From Acanthopleura granulata (taxonomy: Eukaryota; Mollusca; Polyplacophora; Chitonida; Chitonidae), in the NCBI GenBank assembly GCA_016165875.1, contig JABBOT010000014.1, forward strand, positions 13,951,432-14,015,431: a stretch of 64,000 nt of DNA, in the 5' to 3' direction. Below the pieces are notes generated by a model. That model did not search any database and was not told the origin of the DNA. It saw only the letters and a program-made list of their open reading frames with translations. The translations under genes and the position numbers were made by a program. Positions within the stretch are counted from its first letter, which is position 1, and each line of letters begins with the position of its first letter. Of this stretch, positions 46,479 through 57,436 are shown in pieces.

Positions 46479-47910
46479 CTGTAAGGTTATAGTCAATATG
46501 GAATATTCACTGTTGGTAACAAACTTAGCAAAATGTAAAACTAAAAATATTAAAATGCAAGTTTTAAATATTTAAAACTTGCGTCTGGTGTGAGATAAAT
46601 TCTTTCAGGAAATAGAAAACAACACAAATGACAGTAGTTTCCAGTATTTCTTATAAAAGGTATTTTGCGTCATAAAACATACGGTGTATTTCTAACATGT
46701 TTAAAGTTCCAGTATGAATGAAATTATTGTGAATTCAGAGATACAAGTCCAGTTCTTCATTCAGATTTGCCTCATACACCTCAGGCATTAAATCTCGTGT
46801 CCACGAAGTATCTGATCAGTTGTGTTGAAACATGTATTCATACGATTTGGTTTTAACCCAGTACCGGGAATATGTCAGTCTGAAGAAGTCAGGTTTATGC
46901 ATGAAGAAAAACAGCAGGTCGCAAAGATTTATAAATAGTAACCATAACATCCGCATATCATTATATAGATTGGATGAATGGCTCAATGGCGCAGGAAAAC
47001 TTCATTTCTTAATTCAGCGAAATATGCTTCTGTTTCTCAAAAGGAAGACAGTTAATACCAGGTGCTATGTAACAGAGCATTTCGGGAAGCATCACATCGG
47101 CTGTGCAAAGTCCCGACATAGCTCGCTGTGTTTGGCATCAACATCGTCCTATGAGAACACACGTCATAAGCATATCTACCTGCTGATTAGTCAGTCCCAA
47201 TTGCTCAGCCAGATCCACACGTTGGTCAGTTGACAAATACCGGTCTGTTCTGTAGCGCTCCTCCAATCTGCAGGTTTGAAATTCCGTAAAACTTTTCTTG
47301 GATTTCATTGGCATCTGTTTCTTTTTCTCGTCATTGGGTGCAACATCTGTTCAATACAGTACAGTACAGTCTATTCTCATAAATACATAAATGCATCTGT
47401 TTACTGTGTACACATTCAATTAACACAACAGGAATACAAGAAACATAAATATGTTGTTACATGACAGTAAAAAAGAAATGTTGAAAACTGTCATGTGTTA
47501 AATTAAAACAATAGATTGTTAATCGAAAATTTATCTTATAAGATTACATGACTGACAACATCAAAGGAAATAGTAATATCATCCCTGAAGGTAACCATGC
47601 TAATATGTAAAAGATTGTGTTTTCTTTTCTTTTCGGTTTTTTTCTTACCCGTTGTTGCTGTGCGTGTAAGGTCAGACGATGTTGAAATGTCGGAAACACA
47701 TAGTTTGGGATCATTAATACATGCAGATCTCTCGGATGACTCTGTGTAATACGTAAAACTGGGCTGAGATTTCCGGACTCCAGTAACCGCGTGATCCTGG
47801 GATGGACCAATAGTGAGACACTGACTGCTTTCACCAGTACCTTGTGGAGATCTTAGCAGTGAGTCGATGGTGAAACGGAAAGCCTTCTCGGACATATTGG
47901 ACCTTAACAT
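46179..47910 (-). CDS. Homeobox gene A, ANTP/NKL-like, 242 aa, 3 exons
   Basis: Predicted nuclear DNA-binding transcription factor. Exons in order: 47910-47649, 47346-47180, 46478-46179; 262+167+300 nt in phase. Residues 11-19 hold FRFTIDSLL, an eh1-type motif that in related proteins recruits Groucho/TLE co-repressors. The homeodomain is 100-159: F8, Q12, L16, W48, F49, Q50, N51 and R53 are present, with RLEERYR in helix 1 and RWFQNRRMKEKRQ in helix 3. Arg47 is unusual. The homeobox is split between positions 44 and 45. The C-terminus is proline-rich (PAPGIFPPPAP). Met6 is an alternative start; a stop lies in frame upstream. Head to head with gene B. Scattered resemblance to BSX, Vent, LBX and Evx does not settle the family. 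Confidence 0.85.
47180..47346 (-). CDS. Homeobox gene A exon 2 (homeodomain helices 1-2)
   Basis: 167 nt, residues 88-143. Includes KSFTEFQTCRLEERYR and STDQRVDLAEQLGLTNQQ. Acceptor attgaacag; donor cag|gtagat. A nearer AG (gaaacag) would shift the frame and is excluded. Confidence 0.9.
47649..47910 (-). CDS. Homeobox gene A exon 1 (eh1 motif)
   Basis: Codes for 87 residues plus one base: MLRSNMSEKAFRFTIDSLL then a Ser/Thr-rich linker ending TRTATT. Donor gg|gtaaga. The trailing G joins AT of exon 2 to make Asp. Confidence 0.8.
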
Positions 47911-47993
47911 CTCTGATAGAGTTTAAGAGAGTAAAGCAGGAACGAACAGTGTGACGATCATGTAGTGAATTAATAGACTGGAAGAAATTCGGT

Positions 47994-48001
47994 CTTATAT
48001 A
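47994..48001 (-). promoter_or_regulatory. TATA box of homeobox gene A
   Basis: TATATAAG on the minus strand, about 90 bp before the ATG at 47910. The same octamer stands at a similar distance before gene B. Confidence 0.65.
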
Positions 48002-48539
48002 CGATAGGGTCAGATCAGCTGGGACAAAAAACCTCAGGAGTAACTTTTTCATGAGATGACAAAGAGGTGAGAAATTCGTGCAAATGAAAATCGGCTGAAG
48101 GCTTCTTTTCAAGACTCTAACAACAATGCTTTTATGAAAAAAAGATATTTTGAAGTGTATTGTTTCCCCTGCCCCATAATTGTTCCCGTTGTTCTATGAG
48201 CTGTTCTTGCCCTGTCCTATTTAATGTCGACAGTATCCACTGAATGGTACGTCGAGGTGCGGAACAGAAAAAAACAATACTTAAACGAGGTCTGGCTGCC
48301 TATCCGTCTGCCACTGTAAGGACACACTGGTGACATAAACTGACTCTGGCGCCAAACTGTCTACCTTTACTTAAGAAAGAATGATCATGGCTTCAGTTAC
48401 TTAAAGAATAGAAGTGTATTATATAACGCGTGTGTAAGTCCATGTTTTTTTCATTTCCCTCTCTTGTATGTAGTGCATCTGTAATAAAGTCAAAAGAATG
48501 TTTCCAGCGAGTCTGTCGTTGTTTTGAGCAGTGGTCTGA

Positions 48540-49030
48540 GTATTGCCATAGGGGTACTAATGTTTGGATGTATTGGGATCATTGGTATGTGGGTATATTA
48601 GAAGCAGTGGTGTTTGGATTTATTTATTTATTTATTTTATTGATGTTTTACGTTGTATTCAAGAATATTTCATACGACGGCGGACAGCATAATGGTGGGA
48701 GGAAAAAGGGCAGAGCCCAGTCGAAATCCAAGATTGCAGGTTACTGGCAGACTTTCGTACGGCGGGAGGGATGTATTGGAATCACCGGTGTGTGGATGTA
48801 CTGGATCACAGGCGTGTGGATGTATTACGAACACTGGCGTGTGGATGTTTTAGGACCACTGGCGTGTGGATGTTTAACGAGCAATGGTGTGTCGATGTAT
48901 TACAAACACAGGCGTGTGCATGTATTAGGAGCGCTGGCGTACAGATGAATTTGTGTCACTGGTGCATGGATGTAATATATTAGGAGCACTTGTGTGTGAA
49001 TGTATTTGTAGCACTAGTGCGTGTGTGTAT
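48540..49030 (+). repeat. 25-bp minisatellite interrupted by a SINE
   Basis: Units such as gcgtgtggatgtattacgaa followed by cactg repeat on both sides of the SINE at 48616-48772. The array therefore existed before the SINE insertion. Units are diverged. Confidence 0.85.
48616..48772 (-). repeat. SINE inserted in the 25-bp minisatellite
   Basis: Starts ggatttatttatttatttat and shows catacgacggcggacagcat and aatggtgggaggaaaaaggg. The tRNA-like end is missing. Confidence 0.88.
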
Positions 49031-49319
49031 TAAGCCGTCAAGCGATCAAATACACCAGAAAAACTGACGTTGATAGCAAACAGAAATGAGTAAGTCGCAA
49101 AACAGAATGAGATCTTATTTTTCCTGGATTAGTCAGGCGTTTCTTTCATGCCCTTTATTCGCAGAAAATTGATCGGGGTTTGAACAATTATGTTTATTTA
49201 TTTTTGGACAAGTGTGCAACGCCCTATTCAAAACATACTTAAGACGGCAGTCAGTTTTATATTTAGGGGGACCAGTGATAAAATCGAACAGGTACGTTTT
49301 AACGACCAAGCCATCGATT

Positions 49320-49560
49320 GCCGAGGCATTAATACATTTATTTATTTGATTTTTACTAAACGTCATACTTCATAATTATTTAACTGAGTTAACGATGGTG
49401 CTCAGATGTATGAGTGGAGAAAACCGTTATCCGCGGAGTTAAGCATCACACTTTCACAACCTATTGACGAGTTTTCTTGGGTGTGACATAAGGAATTGCA
49501 CACCATATTAGTGGAACCTTTAGGTTACACAAAAGGCCCAGGCGAGCGTCGTCGGTCACC
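49320..49560 (+). repeat. Dispersed repeat, family shared with 45.0 kb
   Basis: Has an AT-rich start (acatttatttatttgatttt), tgtatgagtggagaaaaccg, and ttgcacaccatattagtgga. Better preserved than the 45.0-kb copy. Confidence 0.55.
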
Positions 49561-50431
49561 TATTGTCACCAAGGCCCCACAGATAGCGACCATTATACAA
49601 TGACAATACAAATATATTTATCAGTGCATATAAAGTTTCTAATGCAATTTTACATAAAATTTCCTTTTGAGGTCACAATAATTTCGAGGCGAGAATAAAC
49701 GAGCCGATTTTAACATATTGTGCGAACACAATGAGTTGTAGGTCTACTGTATTAAAAATTATGGTGCCATCACTATTGCGCTTCGTTTTCATTTGATTGC
49801 ATGATGTCATTGCTGTTTAAAGCCATTTTCGAGGATCTTACAATTAAACCATGTCAGCCAGTTTTAAGGGTGGATGGAACCGTAATACCTAGTCCAGTAG
49901 CCGGCGTCTAGGATATATTACGAAATCTTTCCTATTTTCCATGAAACTTGTCTAATGACTTTGTAGTCATGATATGACACAAACCTGAACAACATCGCTC
50001 CTTTACAAGGGCGCTTACCATAGTAACCAAACCGCTGTTAGCTTTTTCTATATTTTGGATTTCAGCAAATGAAAGCAATACTGTGCAAGATAGCCTTTCA
50101 AAAGGATATGTATTAGGGAGAGAAATTCAAGGAGCAACTTTTTGATTTGTAGACAAAAAGTTCAATTCTACTTACATTTTTTAAAACTTTAATTAAGGGA
50201 GCAAATTTAGGAAATTTTCAGAACATAGGATTTTTATATTTATTATTTGTTTTATTATTTTGATGATATACTAATCAATTAATAATCTTGAAACATTTCC
50301 CTAACAGTAAGCAGAAGATGGAGGCGCAATTATTGCGGATTCTGCTCGGCAAAGTTAAAAGGAAATAGACATGTATTTCGTGTGTTTAATGACAATTAAA
50401 AACACGAATTACTCCCCTTGAATGATACAAT

Positions 50432-50640
50432 TATTCATTTATTAAATTGGTGTTATACGCCATGCTGAAGAATATTTCACTTATACGACGGCGGTCAGCA
50501 CTCTGACAGAGCACCGGGACAATCCAAGCCCATCCACGACCAAGGCAGACCTTCCCATGTTTGGCCGGAGAGGAATCCAGCGTGAACTTGGCTTGAGCTC
50601 GCAGCGATCTCATTGGTGGGGGGCAGCCGGGAGTCATTAC
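50432..50640 (-). repeat. SINE, diverged
   Basis: attaaattggtgttatacgc, tttcacttatacgacggcgg and ggccggagaggaatccagcg are present. A deletion affects the central part. Confidence 0.85.
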
Positions 50641-52447
50641 CTCATTGGTGTTCAAAGATAATTATGTTCACCGATCTGCGTGATAATTTGCCGAACGTAT
50701 CCCTTCATAAGATCAACATGCTACATGTAAACAGAGAATTAATACCGGTATTTTTTAAAACAATCAGCGTGTGCAGTACACGCTTTAATCATTAAGTTCA
50801 GTTGAACTTTTTTGCCCCAGCCATGGTGTATATGATTAGTATTCATCCCTACAATCCGCATTTAAGTTAAACTATACGTGTCTCCTGATGTATACACACA
50901 AAATGATCTAAAGTAAAATGTAAACCTAACACTAAACTTTGTTGTATCGGTAACTCATAGTTCAATTAGTGGAGAACAATTATCAATATGAGTTATAAAC
51001 CTTAAACCGCAGTCAGGGAAGCGAAATGTTCTTGGGAAAAATGTACTGTTCCAAGTGCCTTTTACAGGAAACGTAAATAAGTAAGTATAACTGGATTTAA
51101 ACCCACATCCAAGAAGTGCATAAGGACAAATATGAACTATGGATGGGTTTTTTTATTTAACTATAAGGGTTTATTCATTTCTTTCGATTTTTAAAATACT
51201 GAATTCAATATGCCATGTGCCAAGTGGTTACAGTATATTGGAACGTGCAATAAGATGTATCAAAAACAAAGGGTTTAATGGATTGCTTTGAAGCAAGGCG
51301 TCGAATCCGACATTCATGTACCAGATGTCAACAAAAATGGTTGTTCGGGGTTAATTATTGCAAGAGCAGATTCCAAAGGCGACAAATAATACAAAAGGCT
51401 ATAGAACTAAGAAATTATTTAAAATATAAACGGACTGATGCAAATAGAAACAGTCAACAGTTTTCAATGATGACAAAAAGACGCAATGAATGCTCAAAGT
51501 GGATGAAAGTATTTTCCCTTGCGCGTTGCAAAAACCATGGCAAGTCTACCTTCCTGCAATCGTAGTCACCATTTGTCCATTCATCAGAGTGAATTTTGGA
51601 GTACATGTACCGCAGACTGGCAGCCATCCTCTTTTATATCGAATTTTCTCAGTGACTGCTTACGATCATCGTGCCTGCAGAACATACTGCGAGTAGCCAT
51701 CAGTGCCTCACCTGTTGGAAATGACAAGATTTCATTTGACTTACTTGACGGTACGGCTTGTAGTATAGCTCACCTGATCTGCGTGTACACAGAGAATAAA
51801 TCCGTGAAGACTTTGCCAATATTATATGACCCTACTAATGACCAGTTGTTACGTCACTGCTACTTAGTCACCTCCTGCTGTGATCTACTTAGTAATACTT
51901 ACACAGTATGGGCCATTTGCGGACTCCAATCATTAAACATTAACTTAAATCTATCTTTATGCATTTCATGTGTACAATGTCCCCAGTGCAACCCGACCCA
52001 CTGACTTTCATGGAATGGCTGCTTAATTCAGCCCATTGTTTTAGACCTAGTCATAATATGAGACATATCCGTGATTTAAAGACATTGTAAGAGCATGGGT
52101 ATATATTTACTGCTAATATAGAAGAAAATTATACCACATTACAAACTGCTTTTTATTCACGATTTGAAATCATGACAGGAAATCGGATACCGGGTTAGGT
52201 CAAATATGTTAACACTGGCAATGTTGGTACTTTCTAGGTTTTCATTCGCATAAAGGGAATAGAATATACACTGGTCGGTCAGATTTCGGTAAACGTGTAA
52301 TTCATATAAAAAGAGGAGAGATACAATAACTTCGAGAAATACATGTGTTAGCACTGTACACCAGGGCATGGAAGAAAAATGGACAAAACACTTGTGCAAA
52401 GAGAGTATATTTTGTTCAAATTCACTCATTAGTATATTTTATAATAA

Positions 52448-52660
52448 GAGCCCTGGTCCGAGCGGTTAGGGTGCTAGCACAACGCAATAAACCAGGATCC
52501 TCTCACCAATGCGTTCGCCGTGAGTTTAAGTCCACCTCATGCCGGCTTCTTGTCTGGTTTTGGGTGGAAAGAAACAGCAACATGCGGATGGCCTTAGTAT
52601 TCCCGGGGTGCTGTCCGGTTTCCTATTATGACAAGCCCTCCTATATTACTGCTACGCTAG
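52448..52660 (+). repeat. SINE with tRNA-like head
   Basis: ggtccgagcggttagggtgc (A box), gtgagtttaagtccacctca (B box) and ccggtttcctattatgacaa (body). It lacks the usual 3' tail. Confidence 0.75.
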
Positions 52661-53049
52661 CACTAAATCTGCATTTGTTTACACATTCTCCTCAATGCAT
52701 TGCAAGTATCTAAAGCACCTACCATTAAGGATATGGCATGATTTCCTAACTTAACAGCACCCGTTTACTCTATACTTTACATTGTCTCATGGTTTATATT
52801 CTAAAGTAGTTCACCTTATAAGGATATTGGGGAAACTGCAGGCTGTACAGTCTTACTGCACTCAGGGTGTTTCAGTCTTCAGTAAAACTTCTTCTTCTGT
52901 AAACACTTTATAGTATTTAGCCCCACTGAAAATAAATATTACAAAAGCAAGCGTAATGTATTATCCAGAAAAGCACGTACGTGTATATTCCCATTTTTAT
53001 AATCACCGATTTAATACGTCTTAATTTCTTCAAGGCACGTGTGTCAGCC

Positions 53050-53122
53050 AATGTCAGCCGTGTTTCCCCCAGGCTCTGCCCGTTTTCCAATCAAATAAAT
53101 CGATAAACAAATAAATAAATTA
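53050..53122 (+). repeat. SINE tail fragment
   Basis: cgtgtttcccccaggctctg, then cccgttttccaatcaaataa with an AAAT-rich tail. The intervening conserved core has been deleted. Confidence 0.6.
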
Positions 53123-54544
53123 ACATTTATAAATGTATATACTGTGCTAATTGTTATTTTGAGGAGATCTCCATAATCGCTAGGCAGTGAACAATCCTCA
53201 ATAAATAAAGAATTACATTAAATATCTTCAATGACACTTCTCCTGATATTTAAAGCCATTCTCGTGTGTGTTTTACTCATATAGCGGTTGTGAGTCTGTC
53301 AGGGGTAGTCACTGGGGCGAGGAGGGTGGTGCTGACGTAATACATCGGTGTGTGGACAAGCACAAACAACCTCAATAGTCAGTTTCCGTTGTCATCTGTC
53401 AGTTGTGCCTTCGTGACAATAATCCACCGACGAGTCTCGTATGGCGGTTTGCGCAGGTTAAAATTCGTCCAAGATCACTTGTCCTCCATCATTATGGCTT
53501 ATCTGCATGTCTGCATGTCACATGATTAAAGTTCCTCAATAACCTACCAAAGGTTGGTGGCTTTACCTGAAAAAACGTGGGGTCAGAAACACTCAAATGG
53601 ATAAACTTAGTGTGATTTAATAATTAAAACTTAATCAATGGAGTGTGTTCTCTGCACAATTGATGACAAGAAAATTTCTCAACCACGTTTACAAAACTTT
53701 GAATACATGCTCCACCGTTTCTTGAGAGACCCCAGCACAGAGATACATTGCAGGCGTTGTCGAAGTTGAGCGTGCCAGCGATGTCTGCTAACTCCACTTA
53801 GCCGGTTGACCAATTACAACCTGCCTTCACTACTTAGGATGAGCTCGTCATTACTGTCAACGCTTGCGTACTTAATGATTTTGTGTGTTTCTCTTCGACT
53901 TTCGTTCTTTCCACAAATGCTCGTCAGAAGGTTTGTCACGTTTACATACGTTCTACACATTTAAACGACTGTGTGTGGGATTTCTTCGCACTTGTTATCT
54001 AGTATTCCTATTTTCTAACATTTTTCAGTATTTTTGTCACAGTTTACAAGCTGTAGTCACCGTACTTTCTTGCAGTCACACCACTGCATTGTACTGTTTG
54101 TCTCTGTTCCCACTCATTCCTAATGAATCAGCAAACCATTCTTGTGCAAAATCTGCTGCTAAGCCTTGTTTAAGAAATATCCAGTTTATTTATTTATCAA
54201 TTCTCATAGATTACAACCACAGATCACATTGTTTCACTTTCACCATTGTATTAATATTTTACCCCCACGCGTGCATGTATAGCTGGTTTATCCAGTTTGC
54301 AATTTATGTGTGAAGACTAACAAGATCGCAGATGATACTGCAGGGTTATACAAGTATGCTTGAAGTTTTACGTTTGGTCAATTACATAGGAATATAATAG
54401 AGATGCAAAAAGACCCCACTATCCATATGCCTAGCTATGCTAAATGTTAGAATCACAGGTATATTGCCAGAATAAGTGCGCTGACACAAATCAACAAATT
54501 ACGCAGTACCACAAGGGAGTGGGGAGTGGGGGGTGTCCAGGGTG

Positions 54545-54800
54545 AAGGGGTTAACGTGCTAGCGCAGTACAAAGATCCAGGCCCTGGTCAGTTCAAGTCC
54601 AGCTCGCTCTTGGCTTTTTCTGTTCTAAGCAAAGGTGTAGAAAGGTGTGCCAGCAACCCAGGTTTTCTCCGCACTCTCCTCCCCTCTCTCTCCCCTCCGA
54701 GAATGCTGGTCGCCGTCGTATAACTGAAATAGTCACTTTGAGTCTTCGATGTTTTGAGGAACGGAGCGTTGTTCATCATAATACACCAATCAAATAAAGA
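54545..54800 (+). repeat. SINE, near full length
   Basis: gttaacgtgctagcgcagta, gttcaagtccagctcgctct, aatgctggtcgccgtcgtat and a final caccaatcaaataaag. The stretch between core and tail is altered. Confidence 0.8.
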
Positions 54801-55249
54801 AAGCAGACATTACAGTAAATGAAATAAATGTGCCATTCACAAACCGAATACTGATTGGTGCGTAGAATTTTCTCAAAAGAGTGACATTGATTTTAAAACC
54901 ATCACGTTTGACGACTTGCTTTTGAATATTTTCTGGCTATGTGTAAACATTTCTTGTGAACCGTTTAATGCTTTTGTCCGTCTTTGCAGGGATTGTCCGT
55001 ATTTTCTTGTTTATTCACACACGGTCGTCAAGTACCCTGAATCAGTACTCATATACTGTACACCTCATGACGACGGGTTGACGAAAGCAAAACTTCGCCA
55101 GTGTTTGATATTATTCATCTTACCGTAGCAGCCATAGTACACGTGTGGCTGGCGTGTTGGATCCCTAGCACGTATGTGTAATTAAAGTAACGTACCACTC
55201 GGACGTAAAGATACGAAATAAGGCTTTGGTGTGTGTCATGGGTCATTAA

Positions 55250-55310
55250 TGACCTGCGTCGCTAATGCCGTTGCAACCCAAGATGCGGGTTCAATTCCTG
55301 CCCTGGACAT
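55250..55310 (+). repeat. tRNA-like fragment of a different family
   Basis: gcgtcgctaatgccgttgca and gcgggttcaattcctgccct resemble A and B boxes at suitable spacing. It does not fold convincingly as a tRNA by eye. Confidence 0.35.
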
Positions 55311-57110
55311 GGCACTTTCACATTCCTAGCTCTTATTTTACCTTGGTAAAAGCGATAAGCGGTAGATTAGTGCTCGGCAGATGCATACTCGGCGTGTGCT
55401 GAATTTCACTTGTATTTTACCATTAAAGAATCAACCACTGCAAAATATAATTTAAAACTAAAGCTGGCATATTTACTTCGACTTGAGAAAGTTTGGATTA
55501 CTCTTTCAAGAAAATAAACCTGCATACATTACAGTTGTCATATATATGTATATATACTCTGACCACGTCTGTATAGAAAAATAAAGAACAGTTAACCCTT
55601 TCCTTCTCTTTATGTGTAGGACAATACATTTATTGGTCTTTACTGACTGTGTTAGAAACCCATGGAAGATAAAGATACAAGAAGCAGAATAAAATATAGG
55701 AAGGCAAACAACTACATCATAAGTTGAATTTTCAGCCATAAAATCTGTTCTTTTCAAGGGTAGATGATTAATTTAATACGCTGTCATTTTAAGTCAGGTT
55801 ATATAATGAGAAAGTGAGAATGTCTGTAATCATGAAATAAGCAGCGAGACACCAGGAAAGAAGTGGACGAACATTGTGGAAGATGGTGACGTATAGTGTC
55901 ATCAACATGTTTAGATGAGTTTTTTTCCGATGAAGGGCGGGGACATACCTTATAAGTATACTTCTATTGGTTTGCTGACCAGTAGCCTTCAACTTACGTT
56001 AGACGCCATCAATATGATTATGCGCGTCTCTGTGCCTCCAGATAAGCAGACAGTACGGCATCACTGTGACTCTATCAATTATATTTCATTGTTCACTGTT
56101 CTGGTCAGTCTAGCAGTCTTTGAAGCATACATTCACGGGAGAAGCGTGCAGTTTGATGGCTTTAACGAGTTTGTTGTCCAGCAGCGATTTTAAGGCCCTT
56201 ATTTGCATACCGACCTGACTAAACAAGGGGAGTTAAACTTGTAATGTTCGTGGCTAATCTACTGACACCCCGACCAAAATTTCCAGCAGACAGATTGTAT
56301 TTCATAATCATAATAAAGCTCTGTACATATAAAGAATGGAACATATTTAGGTACTAATCGGACATATAAGTTTAGACAAACTTGCCAAAAGTATTGTATA
56401 GTTGGTTCCCTCCGCTTATCCTCGCAACAATAGATCTCCACACCCCAAGTCACACGCCCCTGATGCCCCTGCTATGTAATTGCAAATACCTAAACCTGCA
56501 CCATTACACAGCGCCAAATATCACATAGATCTATACCTCTGCTTATGTCAGTCGGTTTTAGACTTACTCGAGAAAATATAGTATGCTGGACAAAAGTAAA
56601 AATATGACGTAAAGGGACGGTGGCCCCATTTCATACATGTAACTGCTGACTGATACTTGCAATAGGGCAACAAAAGTGCGAGTGTTTCAAGTTTCCTGAG
56701 CAATTTTGAATCTCATCTGGCGCCAACTTTTCTTTGTTCTTTTAGTGAAAAATTCTTGTTCTGTGGATAATGGTAGACATTATGGCGCCTTAGCCACCAA
56801 CTCCCTACATTGTTTTCGTCTTCCGTGATAACGTTCATATCAGACAGGCTGGCGCCCAGCCTTTCTCTCAGCTCCTGCGTTCATTCTGTGCTGGTCTAGA
56901 ATCTATTTAGTATAGCGGATACAATGTCGCTGTTCTCGTTAGCTAGCTTTCAGTTTCATTGTTCATGGTTTGTGTCATCGAAATGGACACGGAAGATGAA
57001 GGTATGAGTTTTCATTCGCTTACATAATCCGTACACTTATTGTCGGCAAAGCATGATTTTTAAGCAAAATTGTCTTCCTTCATCCGCCCCTGTCACATCC
57101 AGTCTGCATG

Positions 57111-57118
57111 TATATAAG
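57111..57118 (+). promoter_or_regulatory. TATA box of homeobox gene B
   Basis: TATATAAG, 82 bp before the ATG at 57193. It matches the gene A octamer exactly. Confidence 0.65.
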
Positions 57119-57192
57119 GCACATGTGTTCAAGAGCCCCATTCATACTGTTATCGTTCCATTCCCAAGACATATCCGGCTTTGTTATTAGAT

Positions 57193-57436
57193 ATGATGTC
57201 CTGTACGTCCGGACTGCAATTTGATGTTCTCCCAAACTCGGTGTCCAGTTCTCCAGAATATCCAAATTTATTTAATTGGATGGGAATTGATGACACCTCG
57301 TCGGACACTACATTTGGCAATGGACGATGTCCGCTAGCGCAGGTGTCAACTGTTTCGACTAGCAGCGATGTTCCCAAAGATGTGAGCCCCGTCACGCCAT
57401 TCAGCAGGTCAGCGCTTAAAGTGACAGGCCACCGAG
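57193..57436 (+). CDS. Homeobox gene B exon 1
   Basis: 81 codons plus one base, starting MMSCTSGLQFDVLP; Ser/Thr-rich. Donor gag|gtacga in phase 1, the same phase as gene A exon 1. Confidence 0.75.

Larger units (their letters stand above)
48002..57110. other. Shared 9-kb upstream region of the two homeobox genes
   Basis: Contains a 25-bp minisatellite with a SINE inside it, five further SINE copies or fragments, and stretches of AT-rich DNA with nothing I recognise. Open frames at 51278-52004, 53885-54313 and 55915-56193 have no family motifs. Control elements for both homeobox genes would be expected here but cannot be identified by eye. Confidence 0.5.

Noticed and set aside
51278..52004. 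Two overlapping open frames (95 and 161 codons)
   Set aside because: No recognisable domain and no splice context; the longer one starts from a non-ATG codon. Could be revisited with transcript data.
53885..54313. 142-codon hydrophobic open frame
   Set aside because: Phe/Leu/Ser/Cys-rich from T-rich DNA; no motif or conserved pattern.
55915..56193. 92-codon open frame
   Set aside because: Looks peptide-like in part, but no family, promoter or splice evidence; starts without ATG.
56983..57001. Upstream mini-exon for homeobox gene B coding MDTEDE plus one base
   Set aside because: It splices in frame to 57191, but the TATATAAG at 57111 would lie inside that intron and matches the gene A promoter spacing. 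Kept only as an alternative start.
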